From contig JAOANR010000002.1 in NCBI GenBank assembly GCA_030278955.1, positions 5,693,982-5,757,981 of the forward strand: a DNA stretch of 64,000 nucleotides, read 5' to 3'. This DNA is from Hygrophila difformis (Eukaryota > Streptophyta > Magnoliopsida > Lamiales > Acanthaceae). Shown here piece by piece: positions 1 to 10,315 of this stretch; the stretch's first letter is position 1; every line of letters starts with the position of its first letter. Below the pieces are notes generated by a model. The model was given only the letters and a program-made list of their open reading frames with translations, had not been told where the DNA came from and ran no database searches. The translations under genes were made by a program, and so were the position numbers.

Positions 1-1770
1 GATGATGGGAAGCTGAAGTTACCAGAGAGGCTTATGGCAATTGATAAGAATCCGTTCCCAGTTGCCAACATGGTGATGGTGCAGCCCAATCAGAATAAAT
101 CTGTGCATGACCGATTGGGGGATCAAACATCATCTAGCAAGAGTTCTGTGCACGATCGGCTTGGGGATCGGCCATCGGCTCAGAAGTCAGGAGTATGGAA
201 AAGACTAGGATCTCCGAAGGGAAAACAGAAAGTTACAGATGTTTTTGACCGATTGGGGAATTATGAGGTAAAAGAGTGGATCAAGCAATCGGAGAGACAT
301 CAGGAGATCGAGATCGGAGATAAGAGTGAGAGACTAACGTTGAAAATCATAACCAACGGATGGGACTCAGAGATGAAGTTAACAGCCGATAAACAGAATG
401 GAAAGACTGTGATACAGATCACAGTCCCTGAAGAAGCTGTTAGTCCCGAAATGAAAAAGCTTAGAAGGCCACCAGCAAATACTCAGGTAGGCCGATGGGT
501 CCAAAACTCTCCAGAAAGAAGGCATTTCAATCAACGCCGGTATGACCATTCAGCTTGGAGGGCAGAGGAGAGAAAAGTCCCAAAAGGAAAGGGATCATAT
601 CGTACTTTCAAACGAAGAATGCAACGGCTTAAAGCAGCTGCTGTTTCTGAGCAGGAGGAGTATGATATGATGCATATGGAAGAGGACTTCCCTGATGACT
701 GTTCGTTCTCGGGAGGAAGAATACTCAATAGGGTATTTTCGGCTCGTTTGAAGTCCGAATCGAAAGAAGAGAGGAAGCCGAAAGAAGGACAGGATCGGCT
801 AAAGAACAAAACTGAATTTCGGCCAAAAGTAATACAGCCGAAAATTGAAAGTGAGCAGCCGAAATCGAAAGAAGAATGGAAGCCTAGCCCAGTCCGAACC
901 AGGGAATGGAAACCAAAGACAACTATCATTCCGAATAGTGATACACCCCCTGTTGGGCAGTTTAAGTTCGACTTCGGATCTAGCGCGAATATGGTGACGG
1001 TAACCACCGAAGAGAAAGAGGAGTATTGGTCGGATTCCGAACCAGCTGTGGTTTTCTGTCAGAAGGATGGAGAATACTATGGTGATGAAGAACCCATAGT
1101 GGATTTTTGTTTCGATAAACTTGAGGTATTTCGGCCGGAAGCCGAAATAGAAAAATCGTTTGAAGAAGGATATAAAGCATTTGTTCCAGAAGCTCAAACA
1201 GGTACGATTTTGCCTCCAACTGCGAAAATGTCCCAGCATGTGAGGCCTTTATACGTTAAAGGTTGGGTCAATGGGAGACCACTTAGAAGAATGTTTATCG
1301 ACGGTGGAGCCACTGTTAATATCATGCCGCTATCCACACTAACGAAGATAGGCCGTTCGAAGGAAGATTTACTCCCTACGAGAATGAAGGTAATGAGTTT
1401 TGTGGGAGCTCAAACTGCGGCTGAAGGATGTATATTGGTGGATGTAACGGTCGGAACAATATCAATTCCGACCATGTTCTTCGTGGTAGACGCAGAAGTC
1501 CCGTATGCGGCCCTACTAGGCCGATGCTGGATTCATACATCCCGATGTTTGCCATCAACGCTTCACCAGAAAGTATGGTTCTGGAAAAAGGATGGCACAG
1601 TAGAAGAAGTAGATGGGGATCAACCTCCATTTCCAGTCAGCTCAGCCGGACGAATTGATGCGGTGTTATATGAAGAACCCATACAGCCATTCCTAGCAGT
1701 GGTAGGGGATCGGTACCCGCAGGTGATCGAGTGTGATTGGACAGATTTGGGGTTTGAGATCAGATATTAG
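1..1770 (+). CDS. Tat-type gag C-terminus plus aspartic protease, partial at the 5' end
   Basis: The frame is open from base 1 to TAG at 1768-1770, so the window starts inside the gene and the first ATG in view (34) is not the true start. The first ~390 codons in view are charged and repetitive, with a recurring HDRLGD-like motif, and correspond to the disordered C-terminal part of gag. A retropepsin domain follows, with the active-site motif FIDGGATVNIMP at about 1297-1332. The usual D-S/T-G is D-G-G here, a form seen in plant Tat elements. The protease matures the polyprotein in virus-like particles. RT lies downstream in another frame after a 32-nt gap. In Ogre/Tat elements this junction is crossed by splicing or recoding, and neither can be shown from the sequence alone. 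Confidence 0.85.
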   Translation, partial: DDGKLKLPERLMAIDKNPFPVANMVMVQPNQNKSVHDRLGDQTSSSKSSVHDRLGDRPSAQKSGVWKRLGSPKGKQKVTDVFDRLGNYEVKEWIKQSERHQEIEIGDKSERLTLKIITNGWDSEMKLTADKQNGKTVIQITVPEEAVSPEMKKLRRPPANTQVGRWVQNSPERRHFNQRRYDHSAWRAEERKVPKGKGSYRTFKRRMQRLKAAAVSEQEEYDMMHMEEDFPDDCSFSGGRILNRVFSARLKSESKEERKPKEGQDRLKNKTEFRPKVIQPKIESEQPKSKEEWKPSPVRTREWKPKTTIIPNSDTPPVGQFKFDFGSSANMVTVTTEEKEEYWSDSEPAVVFCQKDGEYYGDEEPIVDFCFDKLEVFRPEAEIEKSFEEGYKAFVPEAQTGTILPPTAKMSQHVRPLYVKGWVNGRPLRRMFIDGGATVNIMPLSTLTKIGRSKEDLLPTRMKVMSFVGAQTAAEGCILVDVTVGTISIPTMFFVVDAEVPYAALLGRCWIHTSRCLPSTLHQKVWFWKKDGTVEEVDGDQPPFPVSSAGRIDAVLYEEPIQPFLAVVGDRYPQVIECDWTDLGFEIRY

Positions 1771-1802
1771 GCCGATGAACGGCCAGTCGAAGAAGAAAGT
1801 AA

Positions 1803-3377
1803 ATGATGGAGGCACAACCGAATCAAGCGATCGAGTTCGAATCGGCCGAACTCGGAGTTTCAGACGACAAAGCAGGATGGAGCGATTTAATAGACGCAAT
1901 TCCAAAGCGAACGCCGGATTTCAAAGCTCAAGACCCCTTGAAAATGGTCAATGTTGGTACAGACGAACACCCGAGGGAGATCCCGTTGAGTGCAAATCTT
2001 GATCAGCAGATGACAAGCCGATTCAAGGAGGTTCTAGTCGAATTCAAGGATTGTTTCGCATGGGACTATACAGAGATGCCAGGATTGGAGCGGTCAATTG
2101 TAGAGCACAGACTGCCTATTAAAGAAGGGTTCAGGCCACATAAACAGCCGGCCAGGAGGGCAGCGCCCGAATTAGTCCCAAAAATAAAAGAAGAAATAGA
2201 GAAATTGTTAACGGCCGGGTTTGTTAGGCCAGCTAAATATGTAGAATGGCTATCAAATATTGTTCCTGTAATAAAGAAGAATGGAAAATTGAGAGTTTGT
2301 ATTGATTTCAGGAATCTTAATATAGCCACTCCAAAAGATGAGCATATGATGCCTATTGTTGACTTGTTGATTGATTCGGCCGCAAAACAGGGAATGCTAT
2401 CGTTTATGGATGGATATTCAGGATACAACCAAATTTTTATGGCCGAAGAAGACATTCACAAGACTGCATTTCGGTGCCCTGGTGCCATAGGGATATATGA
2501 ATGGGTGGTGATGCCGTTCGGATTGAAGAATGCAGGAGCTACATACCAGAGAGCCATGAACTATGTTTTCCATGACCTCATAGGGGATTGTGTTGAAGTC
2601 TATATCGACGACGTCATGGTCAGATCCAAAGATATCGAAAGCCACTTGAACGATTTGCAGAAGGTGTTCATAAGGATGAGGCTGCATGGAGTCAAGATGA
2701 ATCCAGCCAAGTGTGCTTTCGGAGTACAGGCAGGAAATTTTCTCGGGTTCCTGGTACATAACAAAGGAATAGAAGTTGATGCGAACAAAACCAGGGCTAT
2801 CCAAGAAGCCAAACCTCCACATGATAAGAAAAGTCTACAGAAGTTTCTTGGAAAGATCGGTTTCCTGAGACGATTCTTAGCAAATGCGGCTGGAAAGTCG
2901 AAACCACTAACCGATTTATTGAGGTTGAAGAAGGAAGAGGAGTTCAAATGGGGAGTCGACCAACAAAAAGCCTTCGAACAATTGAAGCAGGATTTGATGA
3001 ATCCACCTGTGTTGGTTCCTCCAATTTTAGGACGGCCATTGAAGTTGTATATAGCAGCGGCCGAAGAATCTATTGGAGCATTACTGGCGCAAGAAGACGA
3101 TGAAGGAAGGGATCGGGCGATTTACTATCTTAGCCGAATCCTAAGGGACGCCGAAGTAAGGTACTCACCGATTCATAAACTATGTTTAAGTCTTTATCAT
3201 GCATGCCAGAAATTAGAATATTATATCCAGCTAAGGCAAGTGATAGTGGTAGCTTCGGTTGACATAGTTAAGATTATGATGAATGATCCGGTCAGTAGCC
3301 GAAGAATGGCCAAATGGGCCATGAAGTTAAATGCATACGATTTGAGATATCAACCTTTGAGGGCTATGAAAGGATAG
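1803..3377 (+). CDS. Tat-type reverse transcriptase plus degenerate first RNase H
   Basis: This frame encodes the RT palm and fingers. The motif FMDGYSGYNQI lies near residue 200, MPFGLKNAGATYQ follows, and the catalytic YIDD is at about residues 267-270. The connection and RT_RNaseH_2-like domain begin near residue 415. The ATG at 1803 follows an in-frame TAA (1800-1802), so the true N-terminus depends on how the gag-pro/pol junction is handled. The frame is closed by TAG at 3375-3377, between MKG and IVADFLADH. Family members normally read G-Q-x-VADFLAD here, so the stop looks like a single CAG-to-TAG change. The same frame continues downstream to 5177. RT and RNase H copy the element's RNA into DNA in cytoplasmic particles. 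The product is probably non-functional unless the stop is read through. Confidence 0.88.
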   Translation: MMEAQPNQAIEFESAELGVSDDKAGWSDLIDAIPKRTPDFKAQDPLKMVNVGTDEHPREIPLSANLDQQMTSRFKEVLVEFKDCFAWDYTEMPGLERSIVEHRLPIKEGFRPHKQPARRAAPELVPKIKEEIEKLLTAGFVRPAKYVEWLSNIVPVIKKNGKLRVCIDFRNLNIATPKDEHMMPIVDLLIDSAAKQGMLSFMDGYSGYNQIFMAEEDIHKTAFRCPGAIGIYEWVVMPFGLKNAGATYQRAMNYVFHDLIGDCVEVYIDDVMVRSKDIESHLNDLQKVFIRMRLHGVKMNPAKCAFGVQAGNFLGFLVHNKGIEVDANKTRAIQEAKPPHDKKSLQKFLGKIGFLRRFLANAAGKSKPLTDLLRLKKEEEFKWGVDQQKAFEQLKQDLMNPPVLVPPILGRPLKLYIAAAEESIGALLAQEDDEGRDRAIYYLSRILRDAEVRYSPIHKLCLSLYHACQKLEYYIQLRQVIVVASVDIVKIMMNDPVSSRRMAKWAMKLNAYDLRYQPLRAMKG

Positions 3378-5177
3378 ATTGTAGCCGATTTTCTGGCTGA
3401 TCATGTGATACACCCGATGACCGATGACATCGATTATCAGGATCGGCCGAAAGAAATTGGTGAGATAGGAATTGTATACTTGCAACCATGGGTAATGACA
3501 TTTGATGGTTCTAAAGCCGCTTCAGGAGTTGGAGCAGGGTTTACCCTACAAACACCGGAGGGCAAGATATACAAATATTTCGTGCAACTGCCAGAGTCAT
3601 ATACGAATAACCAAGCTGAATATAAAGCGTTAATTTCGGGATTACAACGGTTGATAGAAGAAGGAGCCAGAGCGATCATTGTCAAAGGAGACTCGCAAAT
3701 AGTTGTTCAGCAATTACTAGGCGATTTTTCGGTTAAGAGTTCTCAGTTGATTAGATTGTATGAAGAAGCGGTTACTTTGTTAGAAGAATTTGATGAGGTG
3801 TACATTGAATATATCCCGAGAGAAAAGAACGAAGTAGCCAATGAATTGGCTCAGCATGCAGCTAAATATCGGTTGATGCCGATAGCAGGAAATGTAGAAG
3901 TACGTTTGGCCGAAACAGAGAAGGCCGAATGGATAAAAAAGATAGCACAGACATTAGAAGATCCTTCGGAGGCTAATCCAGCCGAAAAACGGAAAGCGAT
4001 GGACTACGTCATAATAGGAGGATTATTATTCAAGCGTGCTATTGATGGAATATTGCTCAGATGTGTCGGAGAAGAAGACGCTAGAAGGGTAATGGGAGAG
4101 GTTCATGAAGGAATATGTGGTGCACATCGGGCAGGAAAATCGATGAAGTGGAGTATTATTCGGCTGGGATATTATTGGCCGAGTATGGGTCCTGATTGTG
4201 AAAAATATGCAAGAGGATGCAGCGAATGTCAAAAACATGGGCCGATTCAAAAGTTACCGGCCAAAGAATTACATATAATGATCAAACCATGGCCATTCAG
4301 AGGATGGGCCATGGACATCATAGGAAAAGTTCATCCCTCTTCATCGAAAAGACATGAGTTCGTGCTAGTGGCAACAGATTATTTCACAAAATGGGCCGAA
4401 GCTCAGGCGTATGTCAGTATTTCACAAGAGGAAGTGATTGAGTTTATCAAGAGACAGTTGATTTATAGATTCGGGATCCCACAGACGATTCTAACAGATA
4501 GAGGAACTGTATTTGTGGGAGAAAAGGTCAAGGCCTTTGCAGACGAATACGGGATAAAAATTGTGCATTCGTCACCATATTACCCGCAAGGAAATGGACA
4601 AGCAGAGGCCACAAACAAACAGCTAATAGGAATTATAAAGAAAATGATTGAAGATCAACCAAGAAAATGGCACGAAAAGTTATCTGAAGCATTGTGGGCT
4701 TATCGAAATGCTAAAACTTCAGCTACTGGGTTTACACCATTTCGGCTGACTTATGGAATGGATGCAGTATTGCCAGCCGAAATAACAGTGCCGACTTTGA
4801 GAACAAGCCAGGCGGATTCAATGTCGGCCGAACAGTATGATCGTGCGATGAAAGATGAGTTATTGGAGATAAATTCCAATCGGGTGCAAGCCTTTGAGAG
4901 TTTGCAGAAAAATAAAGATATTGTGGCCGATTGGTACAATAAGCGAATTCGTCTTAAGCGGTTTGAAGTTGGAGACTTAGTTTGGAAAGTTATATGGCCA
5001 CCTAAGCAGAAGGATGGCCGATTAGGTAAGTGGAGTCCCAATTGGGAGGGACCATTTATTGTTCATACAAGATTACCGAATGGAGCATACATTCTGGTGG
5101 ACGAAAATGGTGAGCAGATGTCAAATCCAGTTAATGCAAGATACATGAAGAAATATTATCCATCAGTATGGGATTAA
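3378..5177 (+). CDS. Tat-type second (archaeal-like) RNase H plus integrase
   Basis: This is the continuation of the pol frame beyond the TAG at 3375; the first ATG after it is at 3405. Numbering from that ATG, a second RNase H domain starts near residue 32 (motif MTFDGSKAASGVGAG) and keeps the acidic residues expected of type-I RNase H. It is followed by the integrase HHCC zinc finger (HEGICGAH near 235, CSEC near 272). The D-D-35-E core has D near 302 (MDIIG), D near 364 (LTDRGT) and E 36 residues later (GQAEA). The C-terminus ends in the GPFIV and YMKKYYP motifs without a chromodomain. All catalytic residues are present. Integrase inserts the cDNA into the genome. The gene ends at TAA 5175-5177. 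Confidence 0.88.
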   Translation: MVADFLADHVIHPMTDDIDYQDRPKEIGEIGIVYLQPWVMTFDGSKAASGVGAGFTLQTPEGKIYKYFVQLPESYTNNQAEYKALISGLQRLIEEGARAIIVKGDSQIVVQQLLGDFSVKSSQLIRLYEEAVTLLEEFDEVYIEYIPREKNEVANELAQHAAKYRLMPIAGNVEVRLAETEKAEWIKKIAQTLEDPSEANPAEKRKAMDYVIIGGLLFKRAIDGILLRCVGEEDARRVMGEVHEGICGAHRAGKSMKWSIIRLGYYWPSMGPDCEKYARGCSECQKHGPIQKLPAKELHIMIKPWPFRGWAMDIIGKVHPSSSKRHEFVLVATDYFTKWAEAQAYVSISQEEVIEFIKRQLIYRFGIPQTILTDRGTVFVGEKVKAFADEYGIKIVHSSPYYPQGNGQAEATNKQLIGIIKKMIEDQPRKWHEKLSEALWAYRNAKTSATGFTPFRLTYGMDAVLPAEITVPTLRTSQADSMSAEQYDRAMKDELLEINSNRVQAFESLQKNKDIVADWYNKRIRLKRFEVGDLVWKVIWPPKQKDGRLGKWSPNWEGPFIVHTRLPNGAYILVDENGEQMSNPVNARYMKKYYPSVWD

Positions 5178-6179
5178 ACATTAAGTGATGCGAAAAAGTA
5201 AAGATTTTATTGCATGAACGAATAAGTACCAAAAGGGTGCTACTTCAGCCGAAAGCGGCGTCGATAGCCCAAAATTACAATATACAAGGGAAACGTCCTG
5301 GGCTAAAACGGCTAGAAAGAAGCGGAGGCAAGTGGGATCTGAAGTGGTAGATGGCCAACATTCATTCCCAAGCCCAAATTCTTCTAGCCGGCGAGAGAAG
5401 AGATGGCTGTGCCAAGAAAGCCAACTCCCAGACCAGGAAGAAGAAAATTTTAATCTGCTCCAGCAAGGATACCCCCTTCTTAGCATTGAAGATAGGGATG
5501 AGGTTCGAGGGGTATGGCCTTCGGAGCTTAGAAGATAATTCGGTCCCATAGAAAGGCGCAATTATTATTCGACCGCCCAAGACTTTGGGACCGATATTAG
5601 TAAGATTACGACGGGTCACAACAATAAGAGGGAATAGAGCAGAGCTCGAGTATGACCGTCGGAATACATGTTGAGGAAAGTATGGAAAGTTCCCAATTTA
5701 TATGAAGATAAGGATAAAAGGATTAGTTGAACTCGCGTTGCATATAAGGAGGGCTTTCGGCTTATAAGTAAAGGATCAACCAAAGAGCCAACGGGCCAAG
5801 GGGGCCAGGGAGGAGAAGGAATTAAAAGCATCAAGATGTTCATGATCGGTGTTTGCGAGATTATGGAACAAGAAGTGAAGAGGAGTTGGTATTTATAGAG
5901 AAAAATGGAGAGATGTCAGTTATAGCAAAAAAAGGAAACGTAAAGAGAAAAGCATTGATTACGGAAGAGACGTTTCAAGAATCCCAATAAAGCTGCAGAA
6001 GATAATATTGTATCAGAAAATATCCTTGGGAACACGGAAGAAACAGGCGAAATAAGTCTGCAAAAAGAAAAATATTTTATAATGGGCCGATTAAGTATAC
6101 AGAGTGGATCGGCCGAAGTAAAAGCCAAGAGTACAGTAAGGGGGATATCATTACATCCAAAAAACAACAACAACAAAGT
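5178..6179. other. Non-coding spacer between integrase and the antisense gene
   Basis: This 1-kb stretch has no supported gene. It lies 3' of integrase on the + strand and 3' of the antisense gene on the - strand, so it may hold 3' UTR or polyadenylation sequence for both. It shares the element's frequent GCCGA/TCGGC motifs. I see no repeats or hairpins strong enough to annotate separately. Confidence 0.6.
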
Positions 6180-9100
6180 TCAATCTCCACTCAAATCATA
6201 AGCAATGTCTTCACCGAAATCACTGGTAAGAGGAGCGGCCGAATTACGAGCAGAAGTTGGGTCCAATACTGATTGAAACTCCTGATACGATCGAGCTTCA
6301 GCTTCGGCCGAAACCAGAGGATCATCGGGTTGGGACGAGAAAAGCTTGTCGGTAGTGTCTTCGAAAGGATCACACGGAGCATCTAAGAAGAGAAATTAAA
6401 AGAAAAGGAAGACATAATCATCGTATATCGTCAGGACCAAAAGAACAAATTAAATATTACCAGAATTCTTCGGATTATCCCCTGAAGGAGGATTGACGAA
6501 AAGGTTATCAGAAACCATTGAAGTATTTGGCACCGAAGGAAGTTGAACCACAACAGAGCGAATCTGATTAAGTGCCTTCTGAGTGTCTGACCACAAGCCA
6601 CGAAAAACACTAAGGACATTGTCACTGAAGGACAATCTCAAAGCAAGGTACTCTGTTTTCTCTTTGAGACTAGCAAGTTTATCCCTCGGAGCCTGAGCAG
6701 ATTTGTGGAGCTGCTTTATAAGTCCTTGCAAGTGAGCCGATTCTTGGTCAACTTCGGCTAAGGCATTCTTCACGCCTTGTGCCTCATGTTGAAGACGGCT
6801 GATTTCGGAGTCAATGGCAGAGAGACGATTCAAATAATTGGATCTGAGGCCATCATTGGCCGACAATTGACTCATATAAGAATGATAGTCAGAAGCATGC
6901 TTGTCAAATTCCGCCCTGTGAAGGGTAAGAGAAGCATGCTCATCTTCGAGTGTTCTGCGAAAGGCCAAGAGGCTAGGAAGCTCCATGTCTATTCGTAAAA
7001 GACAGGTGAACATTGCATCAACGACGTTTGACAAACCGGAAACCAGAAGATCTTGAGGAAAAGTCTGCCTGATATAAGAGATAAGCAAAAGGATAGGCCT
7101 GGTTTGGACGGAGAAGGCGTCAGATTGTTCAGAAATCAAGCGTTCAAGCTTATCCAAGCAGGCTTTAAAAGAACGAGGAAATTCCGATGAAGAAGAAACA
7201 AATGAAAGGGAAAAGAAATTATCCAGAACATCCTTATCCGGGAAAGGCGAAGGAGGATTAACATTGCCAACGACTAATTCTCCCAGCCGAGTGTGAACAG
7301 GGGAGGGGTTAGCAATAGAGGCAATAGAAGAAGAGGGAAGGGCTACGGCTAGAGAAGTAGTCGAAATGGGAACAGCCGAACCAGTATTGCCACCCTCAGG
7401 TGTTCGAGAAGTCAATCCCAGCCCCATATCGGCCGAAGAAACGGGAGTGGTACTTGAAGTAATAGCCGGGTCCTCATCAATAGGATCAAGGGCCGTAGAT
7501 GAGGGATTAGGTGATTCGGAAGGGCCGGAAGAAACGGTAACTCGAGGAGCCTAGGAAAAAAAAAGGGGGAAATAAATGTTAGAGGGAAGACGGTGAGTAA
7601 AAAAAAAAATAATAGAAGAAAAGAGCGGCAAGAGACCTGATCAGCAGACGAGGCCGAACCCGGAAGAGGCGAACGAGCCGAACGTTGCAACGTCTTAGTT
7701 GCAGGTTCTTTTTTCGACTTCCCTGAGCCAGAAGTGGCACGTTTTCGTTTTCCGGAAGTAGCAGGAGCAGACGAAATACGCGGATGAGAGGGAAGAGACG
7801 AGACATCATCCAAAGCAGCCCCTGCAAAGCGAGAAAAAAAAAAAGGAAAAAATCTGAGAAAGATATACGATATACAATAAAAAGAAGGCCGAAAGACTTA
7901 CTAAGTAAAGGAAGTAGAGGGTCATCCTCTTGAGAAGAGCAGGAGTAATCAGGGGCTGAACCAACAACCGAAAACATCATAATACCTGGAAAGCCGCGAG
8001 AAACAAGGAGGCTCTGCAAGTTAGTGCCAAAATTAGCATAAGAAAGAGCTTTTTCCCACCAGGTATCGAAACGCTCGGTTGAAAGGCCAGGGCGGACGTC
8101 AAAAGAACGAACTTCAAAGTTGCAAATCCGGAGAGCCCAAGTACGACAGAGATTTCGGCTGTTCTCAGAGCCGAATCCTTTGAAGGATTTGCTGTATCGA
8201 TTTGGGTCTCCATAGAGAGGAATGACCACATCCTGAACAAAGCCGAATTGACGGCTGACTAAGTGAGGATTGTAAACCTCAGAAAGGATAGAATGGTCAG
8301 GGGGAACAAACAACGAGCAGTTGAAAATGTGACGAGGAATGATACAAGCATTCCAGACTTGAGCAGACGCCTTCGGAAGGGGTCTACCGAAAGGGGGAGT
8401 GTTGATAGCCGAAACCCAACTATCCGGAGTACCGGAGTAGAGATGGCAGGAAGAAGGACCAAGTGGGGATCGGTTCATGAAGTAGTAAATCCATTGTTCA
8501 GTGCGCATTTCAGGGAACCGAACCCCGAGAAGATCGTTAGCAGAAGGATGGGTAGTTTCGAAAGGTTGAGGTTCAAAACGGGACATATCCCTGAAATGCC
8601 ATACCAGCCAGAGGTGAAGGAACCAAAGAGGGCCATGTGATCGGCTAGAGTGGCCATCAGCCCATCCATGAACCAAGGAAGACATGCCAGAATACAGATG
8701 CGCCAAGAAATAATCGGCAAGAGGCAAATGAGTCTTTTTCATGAGGGCCTTGGCCAGAGGGTAGGTCTCAAGAACAACATTCTTGGCAGGAGCGCACCAG
8801 AAGAATCGGCTGAGGAAGTGCATCATAAAAGCCACAGATTCGTCCTCAGAAAATTCGGGCTTATCCCCACGATACTTATTAATCCATGAAGAAAAGGTGA
8901 GCCCGGAAGCATAGCCGGTGTTCTTCGTATTAGGCTTGTCGGAATCAGTAACACCTAAGACGGGCTTTCCAAGAGAGGGTAGGTCCAGAAGAAGCTTAAC
9001 ATCCTCAATAGTTGGAGTCATCATACCCCATGGGAAACAGAAGCAATTAATGGATGAGTTCCAGAAGCAAAGAAGGGCCTGAATGTAATTGTAAGTAGTA

Positions 9101-9447
9101 GGAAAGGGCTGAGTGCTCAGCTTAATCAGGTGAACAATGCCAGAGTTAACCCAACCTAATCCACAATGAGGAAGGGCCCTTTCGTACCAAGCAACATGTT
9201 CCTGAGTCACCAGCGGCCAAGTATTGAGAGGGCCGAAAAGCTTGACGGAGAAACAGTCCGAAAACAAGGGGATCGTCTTCGATTCCCCAAAAAGAACAGA
9301 AGCAGAAATCGTGGCCTCAGTTGAAGTCGCAAGAGGCCCAAGAGTAACGAGGCCGTCATCAATGAGACGAAGCGAAGAAGTCTCAACTAGGGAATCTTCA
9401 GCATCTTTGATCTTTTGAGAGGAAGGGGAAAGAGTCGGTTGCGCCAT
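6180..9447 (-). CDS. Antisense plant mobile domain (PMD, MAIN-like) gene of the Tat element, four exons
   Basis: Exons on the - strand are 9447-7902, 7821-7637, 7550-6461 and 6382-6180. All introns are GT-AG and short (80, 86 and 78 nt). Joining them gives 1008 codons with no internal stop, from ATG 9447 to TGA 6182-6180. Exon 1 encodes a PMD domain (roughly residues 75-400), seen as WYERALPHCGLGW, a tryptophan/phenylalanine-rich core and FPWGMMTPTIEDVKLLL. PMD is the domain of Arabidopsis MAIN/MAIL1 and also occurs in plant transposons. Exon 2 is basic with a KRKR stretch that could act as a nuclear signal. Exon 3 is Ser/Pro-rich, then forms a likely coiled coil near residues 800-905. The gene runs opposite to gag-pol between integrase and the 3' LTR, as do antisense genes known in some Tat elements. 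Its function is unknown; roles in silencing escape or element expression have been suggested for the family. Confidence 0.85.
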
Positions 9448-9656
9448 CGATGGGAAAAGAAGCAAGATGACGAAGGGAGAATGAGGAAACAGAAAAGGGG
9501 AAAATGGCTATAAAAACAAAAGTAAAGGCAAATGAAAAGGCACAGAAGGACGTGGCCGGATATTAAGGAGGAGTTAGCGCACGAAGAGGAAGAGAGAGAG
9601 AGGAGTTACTTGGGCTCCTTCGCATGAAAGAAATTCGCCCAAGTAAGGAGGGCATC
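9448..9656. promoter_or_regulatory. Leader/promoter region of the antisense gene and purine-rich 3' end of the internal region
   Basis: This segment lies between the ATG of the antisense gene and the start of the 3' LTR. It must hold the antisense 5' UTR and perhaps its core promoter, unless transcription starts within the LTR. The + strand is strongly purine-rich at 9580-9606 and again at 9641-9652 (AAGTAAGGAGGG) just before the LTR. The second tract is where a polypurine primer for plus-strand synthesis is expected. I see no clear TATA box on the - strand. Confidence 0.45.
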
Positions 9657-10315
9657 TGTTGGGGCCATATGGAATAATGGGCCGCGAAAGAGTTATTGGG
9701 CCATAAGACATGGGCCGGAAGAAAGAGGAAGTCCAAAAAGAAGATGGGCTCAAGATTAGTAAGGCCGAAAGTACATAGTAAACCGAAGGGAGGGAATCGA
9801 GGCTGATAGAGATTTCGGCCGAAATAGGAAGGAACAGCCGAAACCAAAACAACCGAATTGAAGAGAGAAAGAATTCGGCTCAGAGGAGTTAGCCGGAGAG
9901 CGGTTATTCCAGCTCCGGCTATAAATAGGGGTCGACACACTCAAAATCAGAGAGATCAATCCAACCCCCAAATTCCTTTTATCAAGTTTAATTCCTTGTT
10001 ATCTTTACTGCTTTCTTTACAGCTTTCCTTTACAGCTTTCCTTAGAATCTAGCCTAGTTTGTAGTGGTTACCATTTCCAAATCCACCGTTGCTCCTTAGC
10101 AGCTGGTAGTTTGGTTCCCTGTTTTGGAGAATTCAACCGTTTTTTCTTAACAACAGGCAGATTCTCCGTTGTATCTTGTTGTCTTTGATCAATTCAAAGA
10201 AGATTAAGTCAATTGTGGGCGCATTATTGTTAATCCGAACCCGTAATCGGTTTGATCCTTTTCCGGTAGCCTCCCTTGAGGAGAAAAAGGTCCTTGGCTA
10301 CACCCGAGCCAAACA
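9657..10315 (+). repeat. 3' LTR of the Tat element
   Basis: The LTR starts TGTTGGGGCC directly after the purine tract. It is best closed at 10315 by GAGCCAAACA, which roughly mirrors the TGTTGG start. The base after 10315 begins sequence that continues the copia RT reading (codons of the HPLS motif on the - strand), so the insertion site lies here. The predicted 5-bp target duplication is ACTAC at 10316-10320. The 5' LTR is outside the window, so the ends cannot be confirmed by alignment. Confidence 0.65.
9920..9927 (+). promoter_or_regulatory. TATA box in the Tat 3' LTR
   Basis: TATAAATA follows a GC-rich stretch (CTCCGGC) and precedes AGGGGTCGACACAC. It lies 264 bp into the LTR, a usual place for the U3/R core promoter. 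Transcription would begin about 30 bp downstream. In a 3' LTR it could also drive sequences to the right, which here are antisense copia DNA. Confidence 0.65.

Larger units (their letters stand above)
1..10315 (+). mobile_element. Ty3/gypsy Tat-lineage LTR retrotransposon, 5' part cut by the window edge
   Basis: The gene order on the + strand is gag C-terminus, aspartic protease, RT, RNase H, a second RNase H, then integrase. This is followed by about 1 kb of non-coding DNA, a spliced gene on the opposite strand, and a 3' LTR. The second (archaeal-type) RNase H before integrase and the extra antisense gene are known marks of the Tat group (Retand/Ogre relatives). Integrase lacks a chromodomain, which fits Tat and not the chromoviruses. 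The 5' LTR, PBS and gag start lie left of the window. The element sits inside the RT gene of the copia element at 10316-13314, so it is the younger of the two. The inner boundary at 9657 is well supported. The outer end at 10315 is inferred. Confidence 0.85.

Noticed and set aside
531..1239. Open stretches on the - strand opposite gag-protease
   Set aside because: They lack motifs and lie opposite a recognised gag-protease frame; they are shadows caused by its composition.
8263..9418. Several + strand open stretches of 64-125 codons
   Set aside because: They lie opposite exon 1 of the PMD gene and show no domain; they are reverse-frame shadows.
9465..9465. A start of the PMD gene 18 nt upstream of 9447
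   Set aside because: That codon is TTG on the - strand; the ATG at 9447 keeps the same frame and is the normal choice.
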